From the NCBI GenBank assembly GCA_026168455.1, contig CM047428.1, forward strand, positions 36,383,255 through 36,447,254: a stretch of 64,000 bases of DNA, given 5' to 3'. The notes under the pieces are model-generated. The model did no database searches, had not been told where the DNA came from, and worked only from the letters and a program-made list of their open reading frames with translations. The first letter of the stretch is position 1; each line of letters opens with the position of its first letter. This stretch comes from Theocolax elegans. Its lineage: Eukaryota; Arthropoda; Insecta; Hymenoptera; Cerocephalidae. The position numbers were made by a program, and so were the translations under genes. Positions 41,612-53,327 of the stretch are shown here, piece after piece.

Positions 41612-42429
41612 AGTAATAAAACTTTATTCTTAAATAAATAAATTTTTTTATTAATTTTTATTAATTTTATAGAGCTATTTATATAATTTTAGTGGTATAT
41701 AAATAAAAACTTGTTTCTTCCATTTCTCCCGTAATCCGTAATTTGCACCCTCTTTCAAAATTTGCGTTTTAATCCAGAATTATATCCAATTTATTTTTTC
41801 CTTTAGTTACAGAGCCCATATATTTATATTGATTATTATAATCAAATTCATTCCTTAGAAAACCTGTTTCTAATAAATACATACTTGTTTATTTAATATA
41901 TTGTTTGCTATAAATATACATAATCTACTCACTTATATATCCATACAATTTTGAAGTATTAATTTAAAAAATATTTAAATTAAATGCTCCTAAATGAATA
42001 ATTTTTGAAAATCTTTTTAAATGTAATTCGTATTTTATATTACCACTGTTAAAATTTGAATTTTCTTTTACCATTACTGTTTATAATAGAATTATCTTAA
42101 AAATGCAATAATTAATATATTTAATTTTTAACCCATTGTATATATCATATGGATATTTGGAAAAGTGTATGTTATACTTGATTAATATTTATTTAATATT
42201 CAAACAATTTTGCATCTGTATTTAAAGCATTACATTGCATTTTAGATCCGTTATTATTATTAAGTATACGTTTAAAAATTTTATGAGTTTTATCAAGAAT
42301 GTGTAAACTAATACACATTCTTTCAAGTTATGTTCACAACTTTTTTTTGCGCACGCAAAAAATACATATATTATATATTCTTGAAAAAACAATTTTAAAA
42401 TAAATATATATATTATATAAATATTCCGA

Positions 42430-42510
42430 TGCACACACACACACATACACGCACGCACGCACGCACGCACCCACACACACACACACCCATATACATACAT
42501 ACATATATAT
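42430..42510. repeat. CA/GCAC/TATG compound microsatellite
   Basis: (CA)n, then (CGCA)n, then (CA)n and (CATA)n. It recurs in each S copy at about 45712, 48272 and 52292 with differing repeat numbers. Translations of this tract produce false Cys/Val or His/Thr ORFs. Confidence 0.95.
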
Positions 42511-42953
42511 ACATATATATGGGCTATTTCACGTCAAGTGGTACGATGAAAATTTTAAATCGCTCCAAAATTTGAGAACAGGCTGGAAACATCTTCCAGA
42601 ACATACAAAAAAAATTTAGGTTTTAAAAATAATTTGCATAAGAGTTATTCAACCATGAAAAGTGGAAATTTTTCAATTGTTTAGAAAAATTGCCATTTTT
42701 AAAGCCATTTATCTCAAAATCTGTTGATTTTTTTGAAAAAACATTACAAACAACTTTTGTTTAAATTAATCTTTAGAACTTATCTACCCTGGTTACAATT
42801 CTTAACTTTAAAATCTCGAAGAGATAGAACACCCCGACATATTGACTATCAAAAAAAGACGACCACAGCCACAATCGATTTTAATCTAACACCTCTCAAA
42901 AGTTCACATTTTTCGCGAGCTTTCGAATGGCATGGGTTAAATTATTGGTCAAG

Positions 42954-43035
42954 ACCGCTGGTGTAAGTTATGCCTCATAAACCTCATAAAATCACTAATT
43001 TTCACGTATTTTAGGACATAACTTACACCAGCGGT
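42954..43035. repeat. Perfect 19-bp inverted repeat, 44-base spacer (conserved in four copies)
   Basis: ACCGCTGGTGTAAGTTATG at 42954-42972 is perfectly inverted at 43017-43035. The same structure is kept at 46226-46307, 48793-48874 and 52812-52893, and is degraded in the older copy near 54670-54740. Confidence 0.85.
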
Positions 43036-43814
43036 GTAATATATATGAGCAAATCCACAGAACCTTTAATTTTGGGGAAGCGGGTATAGTAGTAAATAAG
43101 CAGACTTAGCAACATTATAACAACGGTTTCTGGTAGAAAAAGTAATTCGATGAAGGGTCCTTATCATTTTTTTAAAGTTGTTTTCATTAGCTTTTGTTAG
43201 AGGCTTCATAAAGTTGCATTTTTGCAAATTTGACGATGGAAGTAGTACTCATCTTCTATTTTTTAAGCTTATAGAATTAATTCTTCACCAAATGTTACAG
43301 AAATTTTTTTTGACAACCTACACCATCTACCTATTAAACTAAAAGTGTTAGAATAGTGTGCCTTCATGATACAGAAAAATAAAAATCGCAACTCTTGAGG
43401 AAGTCAGTTTTTGTAAATTTAGGAAATTTTAGAATTTTGATATTATACAAAGATAAGTGTTATAGCTATTGTGACTAATATTGCTTTTTTCGATTTGCAA
43501 TAAGGATTCTTATTCTTTTTTGTGCTTAGCTGTGCCTCTTTTCTTTACTAGCAATTCTACCTTAAACTTTTCAAAATCTCGGGCCCCTAGTCTTCCAAAT
43601 TTTCATTTTTCGCATGGCACACTCGACATCACAAAAAAAGAATATAAAACTATCTCTTTACTTTTAGTAGATTATTGAGTCACTACTTATGAAAATTTTG
43701 GAATTTTTTAAACGGATCTAAATAGAACTTCACCTCCTAAAATTAATTTATTTAATGACGAAGGATCATCGCCAAAAGTTCTATGGCATTAATATTTTGT
43801 ACTTTTAGAGTAGG

Positions 43815-44891
43815 TGACGTGGTATTCGCGTGCCCGGGTGAAATTAATTATTATTAATAATTAAAATTAACCGTTGGGCCGCGTTGCCCAATACCGCGCA
43901 CACAATTAATTTATTTTCCGAACTGCGGCTGTCTCCAGGAACGCGAGTTCGCTGGGACGATCGGTATGGAGGATTCGGGCAATCCTCCTTGCCTCGGCCC
44001 GATATGAAAAATTAACGAAATGTCGGCGGGAGCGGGGAGAAATAACAAAAACACACAATTAATTAAAATAATAAGTATAAAACATTTATTAATTTAATTT
44101 ATTAACAATTGGCCATTCAGGCCGTGTGCCGCGACAATGCTCTTTCGCGCGGGCGGAAGTCCCGGGAAACCTGTCGGATCGAGATCCTCGCCTGCGACAG
44201 GTTTTGCTCCCAGGAACCGCTGTTCGAGTACCGTTGTACTCGAACACACTCCCGTGGTACACACACACAAGGGAGGGGGAGGGTCACGATAGTAAAAGTC
44301 ACTTACCGGTGACGCTCCTCGGGGATGGCCCAGCCGATCCTCGGTGACTAGTCGACCTCCTTGACAAGGGGACGACCGGTGGTTGAGGTGGTGAAGGCGG
44401 CCCTTGCCGCGGCGAGCGAGTCGCGATCCGCGGTAACTCTCGCGCACGACCCCGTCCTTGATTACACACACTCACAAGCACACACCAAAACTATACGGAC
44501 ACGCGTTCGGTCCACCCGGGTCTCCGCACCTAGCTCTGCTCCGGAACAACCGTTCACAGAGCTTAATGCAGGAGGGGGTGGGGCGCACTCTCGGCACTCA
44601 CGAGCAGTACGGAACGTCCAGACAGTATAACAATCCGTCACGATCGACGGATCATTACGCACTAACTAGGCGATCGCCTAATTTCCCGAAAAAGGGATGG
44701 GAGTGGGGAAACTCACACACTCTTTCGCGCTCCCATCCCTACGTATTATTGCGCGCGTAATCGTACATTTGTAGAAAAATAAACAAGTGTCGTCGGTTGG
44801 CCTTGACATACGAAAGGCTCCGACGACTTACAATTCGACAATTTAAATACTCTATTCGTCGTGAATAGATTGTGTGACGATTTCCGTCACA
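43815..44891 (-). mobile_element. GC-rich 1.08-kb insert, copy 2
   Basis: Almost identical to 40531-41611; the visible differences are a shorter (CA)n and a one-base T-run change. Duplicated together with its host repeat rather than inserted independently. The same minus-strand donor motif is present at about 44302-44315. Confidence 0.5.
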
Positions 44892-47102
44892 AGTAATAAA
44901 ACTTATTCTTAAATAAATAAATTTTTTTATTAATTTTTATTAATTTTATAGAGCTATTTATATAATTTTAGTGGTATATAAATAAAAACTTGTTTCTTCC
45001 ATTTCTCCCGTAATCCGTAATTTGCACCCTCTTTCAAAATTTGCGTTTTAATCCAGAATTATATCCAATTTATTTTTTCCTTTAGTTACAGAGCCCATAT
45101 ATTTATATTGATTATTATAATCAAATTCATTCCTTAGAAAACCTGTTTCTAATAAATACATACTTGTTTATTTAATATATTGTTTGCTATAAATATACAT
45201 AATCTACTCACTTATATATCCATACAATTTTGAAGTATTAATTTAAAAAATATTTAAATTAAATGCTCCTAAATGAATAATTTTTGAAAATCTTTTAAAT
45301 GTAATTCGTATTTTATATTACCACTGTTAAAATTTGAATTTTCTTTTACCATTACTGTTTATAATAGAATTATCTTAAAAATGCAATAATTAATATATTT
45401 AATTTTTAACCCATTGTATATATCATATGGATATTTGGAAAAGTGTATGTTATACTTGATTAATATTTATTTAATATTCAAACAATTTTGCATCTGTATT
45501 TAAAGCATTACATTGCATTTTAGATCCGTTATTATTATTAAGTATACGTTTAAAAATTTTATGAGTTTTATCAAGAATGTGTAAACTAATACACATTCTT
45601 TCAAGTTATGTTCACAACTTTTTTTGCGCACGCAAAAAATACATATATTATATATTCTTGAAAAAACAATTTTAAAATAAATATATATTATATAAATATT
45701 CCGATGCACACACACACACATACACGCACGCACGCACGCACGCACGCACCCACACACACACCCATATACATACATACATATATACATATATATGGGCTAT
45801 TTCACGTCAAGTGGTACGATGAAAATTTTAAATCGCTCCAAAATTTGAGAACAGGCTGGAAACATCTTCCAGAACATACAAAAAAAATTTAGGTTTTAAA
45901 AATAATTTGCATAAGAGTTATTCAACCATGAAAAGTGGAAATTTTTCAATTGTTTAGAAAAATTGCCATTTTTAAAGCCATTTATCTCAAAATCTGTTGA
46001 TTTTTTTGAAAAAACATTACAAACAACTTTTGTTTAAATTAATCTTTAGAACTTATCTACCCTGGTTACAATTCTTAACTTTAAAATCTCGAAGAGATAG
46101 AACACCCCGACATATTGACTATCAAAAAAAGACGACCACGCCACAATCGATTTTAATCTAACACCTCTCAAAAGTTCACATTTTTCGCGAGCTTTCGAAT
46201 GGCATGGGTTAAATTATTGGTCAAGACCGCTGGTGTAAGTTATGCCTCATAAACCTCATAAAATCACTAATTTTCACGTATTTTAGGACATAACTTACAC
46301 CAGCGGTGTAATATATATGAGCAAATCCACAGAACCTTTAATTTTGGGGAAGCGGGTAATATAGTAGTAAATAAGCAGACTTAGCAACATTATAACAACG
46401 GTTTCTGGTAGAAAAAGTAATTCGATGAAGGGTCCTTATCATTTTTTTAAAGTTGTTTTCATTAGCTTTTGTTAGAGGCTTCATAAAGTTGCATTTTTGC
46501 AAATTTGACGATGGAAGTAGTACTCATCTTCTATTTTTTAAGCTTATAGAAATTATAATTCTTCACCAAATGTTACAGAAATTTTTTTTGACAACCTACA
46601 CCATCTACCTATTAAACTAAAAGTGTTAGAATAGTGTGCCTTCATGATACAGAAAAATAAAAATCGCAACTCTTGAGGAAGTCAGTTTTTGTAAATTTAG
46701 GAAATTTTAGAATTTTGATATTATACAAAGATAAGTTTTGTTATAGCTATTGTGACTAATATTGCTTTTTTCGATTTGCAATAAGGATTCTTATTCTTTT
46801 TTGCTTAGCTGTGCCTCTTTTCTTTACTAGCAATTCTACCTTAAACTTTTCAAAATCTCGGGCGGGCCCTAGTCTTCCAAATTTTCATTTTCGCATGGCA
46901 CACTCGACATCACAAAAAACATATATAAACTATATCTCTTTACTTTTTAGTAGATTATTGAGTCATCTACGTAAAACCTCAATTGAATTTTTTGTTAATT
47001 TAGATAATATAAGCTGTATAAAAGTATAAAATTTATACCTTTGAACTGAAGTTCAAATTGACTATACGAAATAGGTTATTTCAAACAGAAAAGCTAATAT
47101 AA

Positions 47103-47125
47103 ATACGCACACACGCACACACACA

Positions 47126-47156
<31 letters not shown>

Positions 47157-47175
47157 CCCGCGCGCGCGCGCACAC
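47103..47175. repeat. (CA)n/(CG)n microsatellite in S2
   Basis: Pure CA runs followed by gcgcgcgcgc. The matching tract in S3 is at 49674-49740 and is longer and uninterrupted. Confidence 0.95.
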
Positions 47176-47405
47176 ATACACACACATATCATTCAGTCAG
47201 CCTTACGCAAGTAGTTTGTTTACCATTAAAAGAAATTATTTATCATGTAATGAATGTTTCAAATAATTTGCCATGTACTCATTACCAATTGAAACCTTCA
47301 AGTTGGAAGATTTATGGAGCAAAAAATGAAATTCCTGTTACAAGTACTCAAACAAAAAAAACCATTGTTACTAGGAAAAGAAAATTACAGTACTGTAACG
47401 GCACT

Positions 47406-49677
47406 TGAAATACTCTATTCGTCGTGAATAGATTGTGTGACGATTTCCGTCACAAGTAATAAAACTTTATTCTTAAATAAATAAATTTTTTTATTAATTT
47501 TTATTAATTTTATAGAGCTATTTATATAATTTTAGTGGTATATAAATAAAAACTTGTTTCTTCCATTTCTCCCGTAATCCGTAATTTGCACCCTCTTTCA
47601 AAATTTGCGTTTTAATCCAGAATTATATCCAATTTATTTTTTCCTTTAGTTACAGAGCCCATATATTTATATTGATTATTATAATCAAATTCATTCCTTA
47701 GAAAACCTGTTTCTAATAAATACATACTTGTTTATTTAATATATTGTTTGCTATAAATATACATAATCTACTCACTTATATATCCATACAATTTTGAAGT
47801 ATTAATTTAAAAAATATTTAAATTAAATGCTCCTAAATGAATAATTTTTGAAAATCTTTTTAAATGTAATTCGTATTTTATATTACCACTGTTAAAATTT
47901 GAATTTTCTTTTACCATTACTGTTTATAATAGAATTATCTTAAAAATGCAATAATTAATATATTTAATTTTTAACCCATTGTATATATCATATGGATATT
48001 TGGAAAAGTGTATGTTATACTTGATTAATATTTATTTAATATTCAAACAATTTTGCATCTGTATTTAAAGCATTACATTGCATTTTAGATCCGTTATTAT
48101 TATTAAGTATACGTTTAAAAATTTTATGAGTTTTATCAAGAATGTGTAAACTAATACACATTCTTTCAAGTTATGTTCACAACTTTTTTTTGCGCACGCA
48201 AAAAATACATATTATATATTCTTGAAAAAACAATTTTAAAATAAATATATATATTATATAAATATTCCGATGCACACACACACACATACACGCACGCACG
48301 CACGCACGCACCCACACACACACACACCATATACATACATACATATATATACATATATATGGGCTATTTCACGTCAAGTGGTACGATGAAAATTTTAAAT
48401 CGCTCCAAAATTTGAGAACAGGCTGGAAACATCTTCCAGAACATACAAAAAAAATTTAGGTTTTAAAAATAATTTGCATAAGAGTTATTCAACCATGAAA
48501 AGTGGAAATTTTTCAATTGTTTAGAAAAATTGCCATTTTTAAAGCCATTTATCTCAAAATCTGTTGATTTTTTTGAAAAAACATTACAAACAACTTTTGT
48601 TTAAATTAATCTTTAGAACTTATCTACCCTGGTTACAATTCTTAACTTTAAAATCTCGAAGAGATAGAACACCCCGACATATTGACTATCAAAAAAAGAC
48701 GACCACGCCACAATCGATTTTAATCTAACACCTCTCAAAAGTTCACATTTTTCGCGAGCTTTCGAATGGCATGGGTTAAATTATTGGTCAAGACCGCTGG
48801 TGTAAGTTATGCCTCATAAACCTCATAAAATCACTAATTTTCACGTATTTTAGGACATAACTTACACCAGCGGTGTAATATATATGAGCAAATCCACAGA
48901 ACCTTTAATTTTGGGGAAGCGGGTAATATAGTAGTAAATAAGCAGACTTAGCAACATTATAACAACGGTTTCTGGTAGAAAAAGTAATTCGATGAAGGGT
49001 CCTTATCATTTTTTTAAAGTTGTTTTCATTAGCTTTTGTTAGAGGCTTCATAAAGTTGCATTTTTGCAAATTTGACGATGGAAGTAGTACTCATCTTCTA
49101 TTTTTTAAGCTTATAGAAATTATAATTCTTCACCAAATGTTACAGAAATTTTTTTTGACAACCTACACCATCTACCTATTAAACTAAAAGTGTTAGAATA
49201 GTGTGCCTTCATGATACAGAAAAATAAAAATCGCAACTCTTGAGGAAGTCAGTTTTTGTAAATTTAGGAAATTTTAGAATTTTGATATTATACAAAGATA
49301 AGTTTTGTTATAGCTATTGTGACTAATATTGCTTTTTTCGATTTGCAATAAGGATTCTTATTCTTTTTTGTGCTTAGCTGTGCCTCTTTTCTTTACTAGC
49401 AATTCTACCTTAAACTTTTCAAAATCTCGGGCCCCTAGTCTTCCAAATTTTCATTTTCGCATGGCACACTCGACATTCACAAAAAAGCATATAAAACTAT
49501 ATCTCTTTACTTTTTAGTAGATTATTGAGTCATCTACGTAAAACCTCAATTGAATTTTTTGTTAATTTAGATAATATAAGCTGTATAAAAGTATAAAATT
49601 TATACCTTTGAACTGAAGTTCAAATTGACTATACGAAATAGGTTATTTCAAACAGAAAAGCTAATATAAATACGCAC

Positions 49678-49723
<46 letters not shown>

Positions 49724-50300
49724 GCGCGCGCGCGCACACATACACACACATATCATTCAGTCAGCCTTACGCAAGTAGTTTGTTTACATTAAAAGAAAAT
49801 TATTTATCATGTAATGAATGTTTCAAATAATTTGCCATGTACTCATTACCAATTGAAACCTTCAAGTTGGAAGATTTATGGAGCAAAAAATGAAATTCCT
49901 GTTACAAGTACTCAAACAAAAAAAACCATTGTTACTAGGAAAAGAAAATTACAGTACTGTAACGGCACTTGAAAACATCCTTTTATATGAAAAATTGTTG
50001 TTAGATATTTCAATTTTTGTTAAATAAGAGACTTAATTATGTTGTTATATTCATAAATTATAGAATAAAAAATGTTCTGTTTATTTACGAAGTGATTTTT
50101 TATAATTTACCCTATGATACCCCTCATTAATATTTAATCGTTAATTTCTTAGATAAGTCTTGAAAAGAAATAGGGGCCCTCATATTTTCCTACTATTTAA
50201 CCTCTAAAGAAGTAGAAATCTCCATTAAAATCAATGTGCCTCTCAAAAAAAAAAAAAAAAATTTTTCAAATGAAAATCAAAGGTTCCGTGGATTTGCTCA
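47406..50300. repeat. Tandem repeat copy S3
   Basis: Begins inside the last 50 bp of the GC-rich insert (tactctattcgtcg) and therefore lacks most of it. It carries the complete TIR element 48885-50300. It is non-coding; short ORFs such as 49329-49517 are AT-rich chance frames shared with 43481 and 46811. Confidence 0.85.
48885..50300. mobile_element. Non-autonomous DNA element with 28-bp TIRs and TATA target site
   Basis: Left end TGAGCAAATCCACAGAACC (48885) and right end ggttccgtggatttgctca (to 50300) are inverted with two mismatches over 28 bp. TATA flanks both sides (48881-48884 and 50301-50304). Copy S4 shows the site without the element (gtaatatatata at 52893). Copies S1 and S2 carry 5' parts only, cut by tandem junctions. 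No transposase ORF is found. The superfamily is not clear from the ends. Confidence 0.7.
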
Positions 50301-50304
50301 TATA

Positions 50305-50880
50305 CAGGGTGTCCCAAAAGTATGAACACACCTGAATATCTCGGAAAATAAGGGTGCTAGGAAAAAAACTTTCAATATAAAAGCTTTAGGAAATCAAACG
50401 ATGCATCTGAAGGTGACCTTCAATTTGACCTTAAGCTTGACCTTCAAGGTTTATTTGAAGGTCAAAGAGATTTTTTTAAATGGGAACCCCTATTTGACAC
50501 CGGATTCAGGAAGAGCGAAAAATTTTACGTCCAAAGCGATGGTTTTCAATTTGTTAGAATGACCTTCAAAAGGTAAAATGAAGGTTAAATATTGAAAAAT
50601 CGTAAACAAGCTATTTTCTTTGAACTTTTTCGGATTTGTGGGCGAATAAATGTCAGAGTAGATTTTGGGATTAACAACCTTGAGTATCTCGACCTTGGAG
50701 TTAATTTTCAAGGTCATTCAAAGGTCAAAGTAAATTTTTTATGGACAGCCTTATTTCTGACACCGGATTCAAAGAGAGCGGAAAACGTAATGCCAGAAAT
50801 GAGTCGCCTTGCCTATCACGAAGGGATGCTTGCTTAACGTGATTCTCCTTTGTCTCTCACGATGGAATGCTTAAGTACAA
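50305..50880. mobile_element. Mariner-type end with clustered AAGGTCA motifs
   Basis: Starts TA|CAGGGTGTCCCAAAAG, a common Tc1/mariner terminus. Its interior has many AAGGTCA/TGACCTT words (about 50410-50470, 50560 and 50690-50735). The sequence acaccggattca occurs twice (about 50498 and 50761). No matching right terminus ggacaccctg was found, so the element is truncated. No transposase is present. Confidence 0.5.
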
Positions 50881-50883
50881 AAG

Positions 50884-51015
50884 TAAAACTAAAAAATTTG
50901 CAAAATTGGAAAATTTGCAAAAATAAAAAATTTGCAAAAATAAAAAATTTGCAAAAATAAAAAATTTGCAAAATTGAAAAATTTGCAAAAATGAAAAATT
51001 TGCAACAATGCAAGA
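50884..51015. repeat. Minisatellite, aaaaatttgcaaaaat units of 16-17 bp
   Basis: About eight tandem units alternate aaaataaa and aaaattga variants of the same word. The minus-strand Phe/Cys/Lys ORFs at 50834-51260 are only its translation. Confidence 0.9.
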
Positions 51016-51149
51016 CAGGCTGGTGTCCTGCCGGTGAAGGCAAGACAGTCTGATCCAACCGGGTAAAATAAGCCCTGGATTTGGGTTAAGCAAGTCAAAA
51101 TACACAAAAACCACGTACACTCATAAAAAACTGTTTTACTCCGTGTTTT
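51016..51149. other. Unassigned sequence before the LTR fragment
   Basis: Contains caagacaggctg and caagacagtctg words. No gene. It may be a diverged part of the same LTR family. Confidence 0.3.
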
Positions 51150-51353
51150 ACAACTGCCGAGTGATTTTTTACGGGAAATAAGAGATAAAAGGCTGGTGAA
51201 TTTAGTGTGGGTGTAAGGTTTTCTCCCCACCAACCTCCACGTCGGCGTGCAGAGCAGCACGTCTTACGGGCAGTGAGAAAAGGAAGGCAGGTAAGTTGGG
51301 ACAGATTGGGCCTAACCGTGGGCCTTACATATCCCCAGTACCCACCCGTTACA
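51150..51353. repeat. Truncated LTR (3' 200 bp)
   Basis: Matches the last 205 bp of the solo LTR at 53121-53327, ends CCCGTTACA, and is followed by the same gtatttagtaaaaacc flank. It was probably duplicated with the S repeat rather than inserted separately. Confidence 0.75.
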
Positions 51354-52979
51354 GTATTTAGTAAAAACCTATTAAAATTTTAGATTATTTTAAACGGATC
51401 TAAATAGAACTTTACCTTCTAAAATTATTTATTTAATGACGAAGGGTCATCGCCAAGAGTCCTGTATGTCATTAATATTTTGTACTTTTAGAGTATTAAA
51501 AGTTTCTTCTTAATTAGATTAATTTTGTATTAGTTTTAAAGAATTATTTATAACATTTTAGCGGTATATAAATAAAACTTGTTTCTTCCATTTCTCCGTA
51601 ATCCGTAATTTGCACCCTCTTTCAAATTTGCGTTTTAATCCAGAATTATATCCAATTTATTTTTTCCTTTAGTTACAGAGCCCATATATTTATATGATTA
51701 TTATAATCAAATTCATTCCTTAGAAAACCTGTTTCTAATAAATACATACTTGTTTATTTAATATATTGTTTGCTATAAATATACCTAATCTACTCACTTA
51801 TATATCCATACAATTTTGAAGTATTAATTTAAAAAATATTTAAATTAAATGCTCCTAAATGAATAATTTTTGAAAATCTTTTTAAATGTAATTCGTATTT
51901 TATATTACCACTGTTAAAATTTGAATTTTCTTTTACCATTACTGTTTATAATAGAATATCTTAAAAATGCAATAATTAATATATTTAATTTTTAACCCAT
52001 TGTATATATCATATGGATATTGGAAAAGTGTATGTTATACTTGATTAATATTTATTTAATATTCAAACAATTTTGCAATCTGTATTTAAAGCATTACATT
52101 GCATTTTAGATCCGTTATTATTATTAAGTATACGTTTAAAAATTTATGAGTTTTATCAAGAATGTGTAAACTAATACACATTCTTTCAAGTTATGTTCAC
52201 AACTTTTTTTTGCGCACGCAAAAAATACATATTATATATTCTTGAAAAAACAATTTTAAATAAATATATATATTATATAAATATTCCGATGCACACACAC
52301 ACACATACACGCACGCACGCACGCACGCACCCACACACACACACACCCATATACATACATACATATATATACATATATATGGGCTATTTCACGTCAAGTG
52401 GTACGATGAAAATTTTAAATCGCTCCAAAATTTGAGAACAGGCTGGAAACATCTTCCAGAACATACAAAAAAAATTTAGGTTTTAAAAATAATTTGCATA
52501 AGAGTTATTCAACCATGAAAAGTGGAAATTTTTCAATTGTTTAGAAAAATTGCCATTTTTAAAGCCATTTATCTCAAAATCTGTTGATTTTTTTGAAAAA
52601 ACATTACAACAACTTTTGTTTAAATTAATCTTTAGAACTTATCTACCCTGGTTACAATTCTTAACTTTAAAATCTCGAAGAGATAGAACACCCCGACATA
52701 TTGACTATCAAAAAAAGACGACCACGCCACAATCGATTTTAATCTAACACCTCTCAAAAGTTCACATTTTTCGCGAGCTTTCGAATGGCATGGGTTAAAT
52801 TATTGGTCAAGACCGCTGGTGTAAGTTATGCCTCATAAACCTCATAAAATCACTAATTTTCACGTATTTTAGGACATAACTTACACCAGCGGTGTAATAT
52901 ATATATACATATATATATGTGTGTTAATGAAAAATTAACTTACCAAAAATAGTAAAGTGCATATACTTAATTGTAGTAT
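51354..52979. repeat. Tandem repeat copy S4 (without GC-rich insert)
   Basis: Colinear with S1-S3 from the flank through the microsatellite (52292-52347) and the 19-bp inverted repeat (52812-52893). It then runs through a ta-rich tract into gttaatgaaaaattaac, as in 40330. It lacks the GC-rich insert and the TATA-site element, so it represents the ancestral unit more closely. Confidence 0.85.
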
Positions 52980-53327
52980 TGTAACGGTAAGCGAGTTACC
53001 GATCAGGTAAGCAACGCGAAAGAGGATATACAGCGCGGCGCGCGCAGGGAACGCGCGCGAGAATCGTGCGCAAGAGAGTACCGAGAGAGTTCGCGCGCGA
53101 TCGGCAACAACATCGTGTTGACAACTGCCGAGTGATTTTTTACGGGAAATAAGAGATAAAAGGCTGGTGAATTTAGTGTGTGGGTGTAAGGTTTTCTCCC
53201 CACCAACCTCCACGTCGGCGTGCAGAGCAGCACGTCTTACGGGCAGTGAGAAAAGGAAGGCAGGTAAGTTGGGACAGATTGGGCCTAACCGTGGGCCTTA
53301 CATATCCCCAGTACCCACCCCGTTACA
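52980..53327. mobile_element. Solo LTR, 348 bp, TGTAACGG...CCGTTACA
   Basis: TG...CA ends with 8-bp inverted termini, flanked by GTAT on both sides. The unoccupied site attgtagtatttag is present at about 40385 in the same repeat family, which proves insertion. The interior has a gcgcgcg-rich stretch and no ORF of interest. A similar terminus, cgttaca/tgtaacg, occurs at 62397 next to a gypsy-type gag, so that element may be its parent. Confidence 0.8.

Larger units (their letters stand above)
40401..43682. repeat. Tandem repeat copy S1 (3.28 kb)
   Basis: Starts ctacttatgaaaattttgg and is repeated from 43683 with only a few indels. It contains the GC-rich insert (40531-41611), a CA/GCAC microsatellite (42430-42488), the ttcacgtcaagtgg segment, a 19-bp inverted repeat and the left part of the TATA-site TIR element. 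The junction to S2 lies at a short shared word, gagtca. It is non-coding. Confidence 0.9.
43683..47405. repeat. Tandem repeat copy S2
   Basis: Repeat of S1 with shift 3280-3282 bp, then extended by about 430 bp (46975-47405) that includes a long CA microsatellite. It breaks at cacttgaaa where S3 begins. The unit from about 44847 is repeated in S3 with a 2.56-kb shift. Confidence 0.9.

Noticed and set aside
50834..51260. Phe/Cys/Lys-rich minus-strand ORFs
   Set aside because: Translation of the 16-17-bp aaatttgcaaaa minisatellite.
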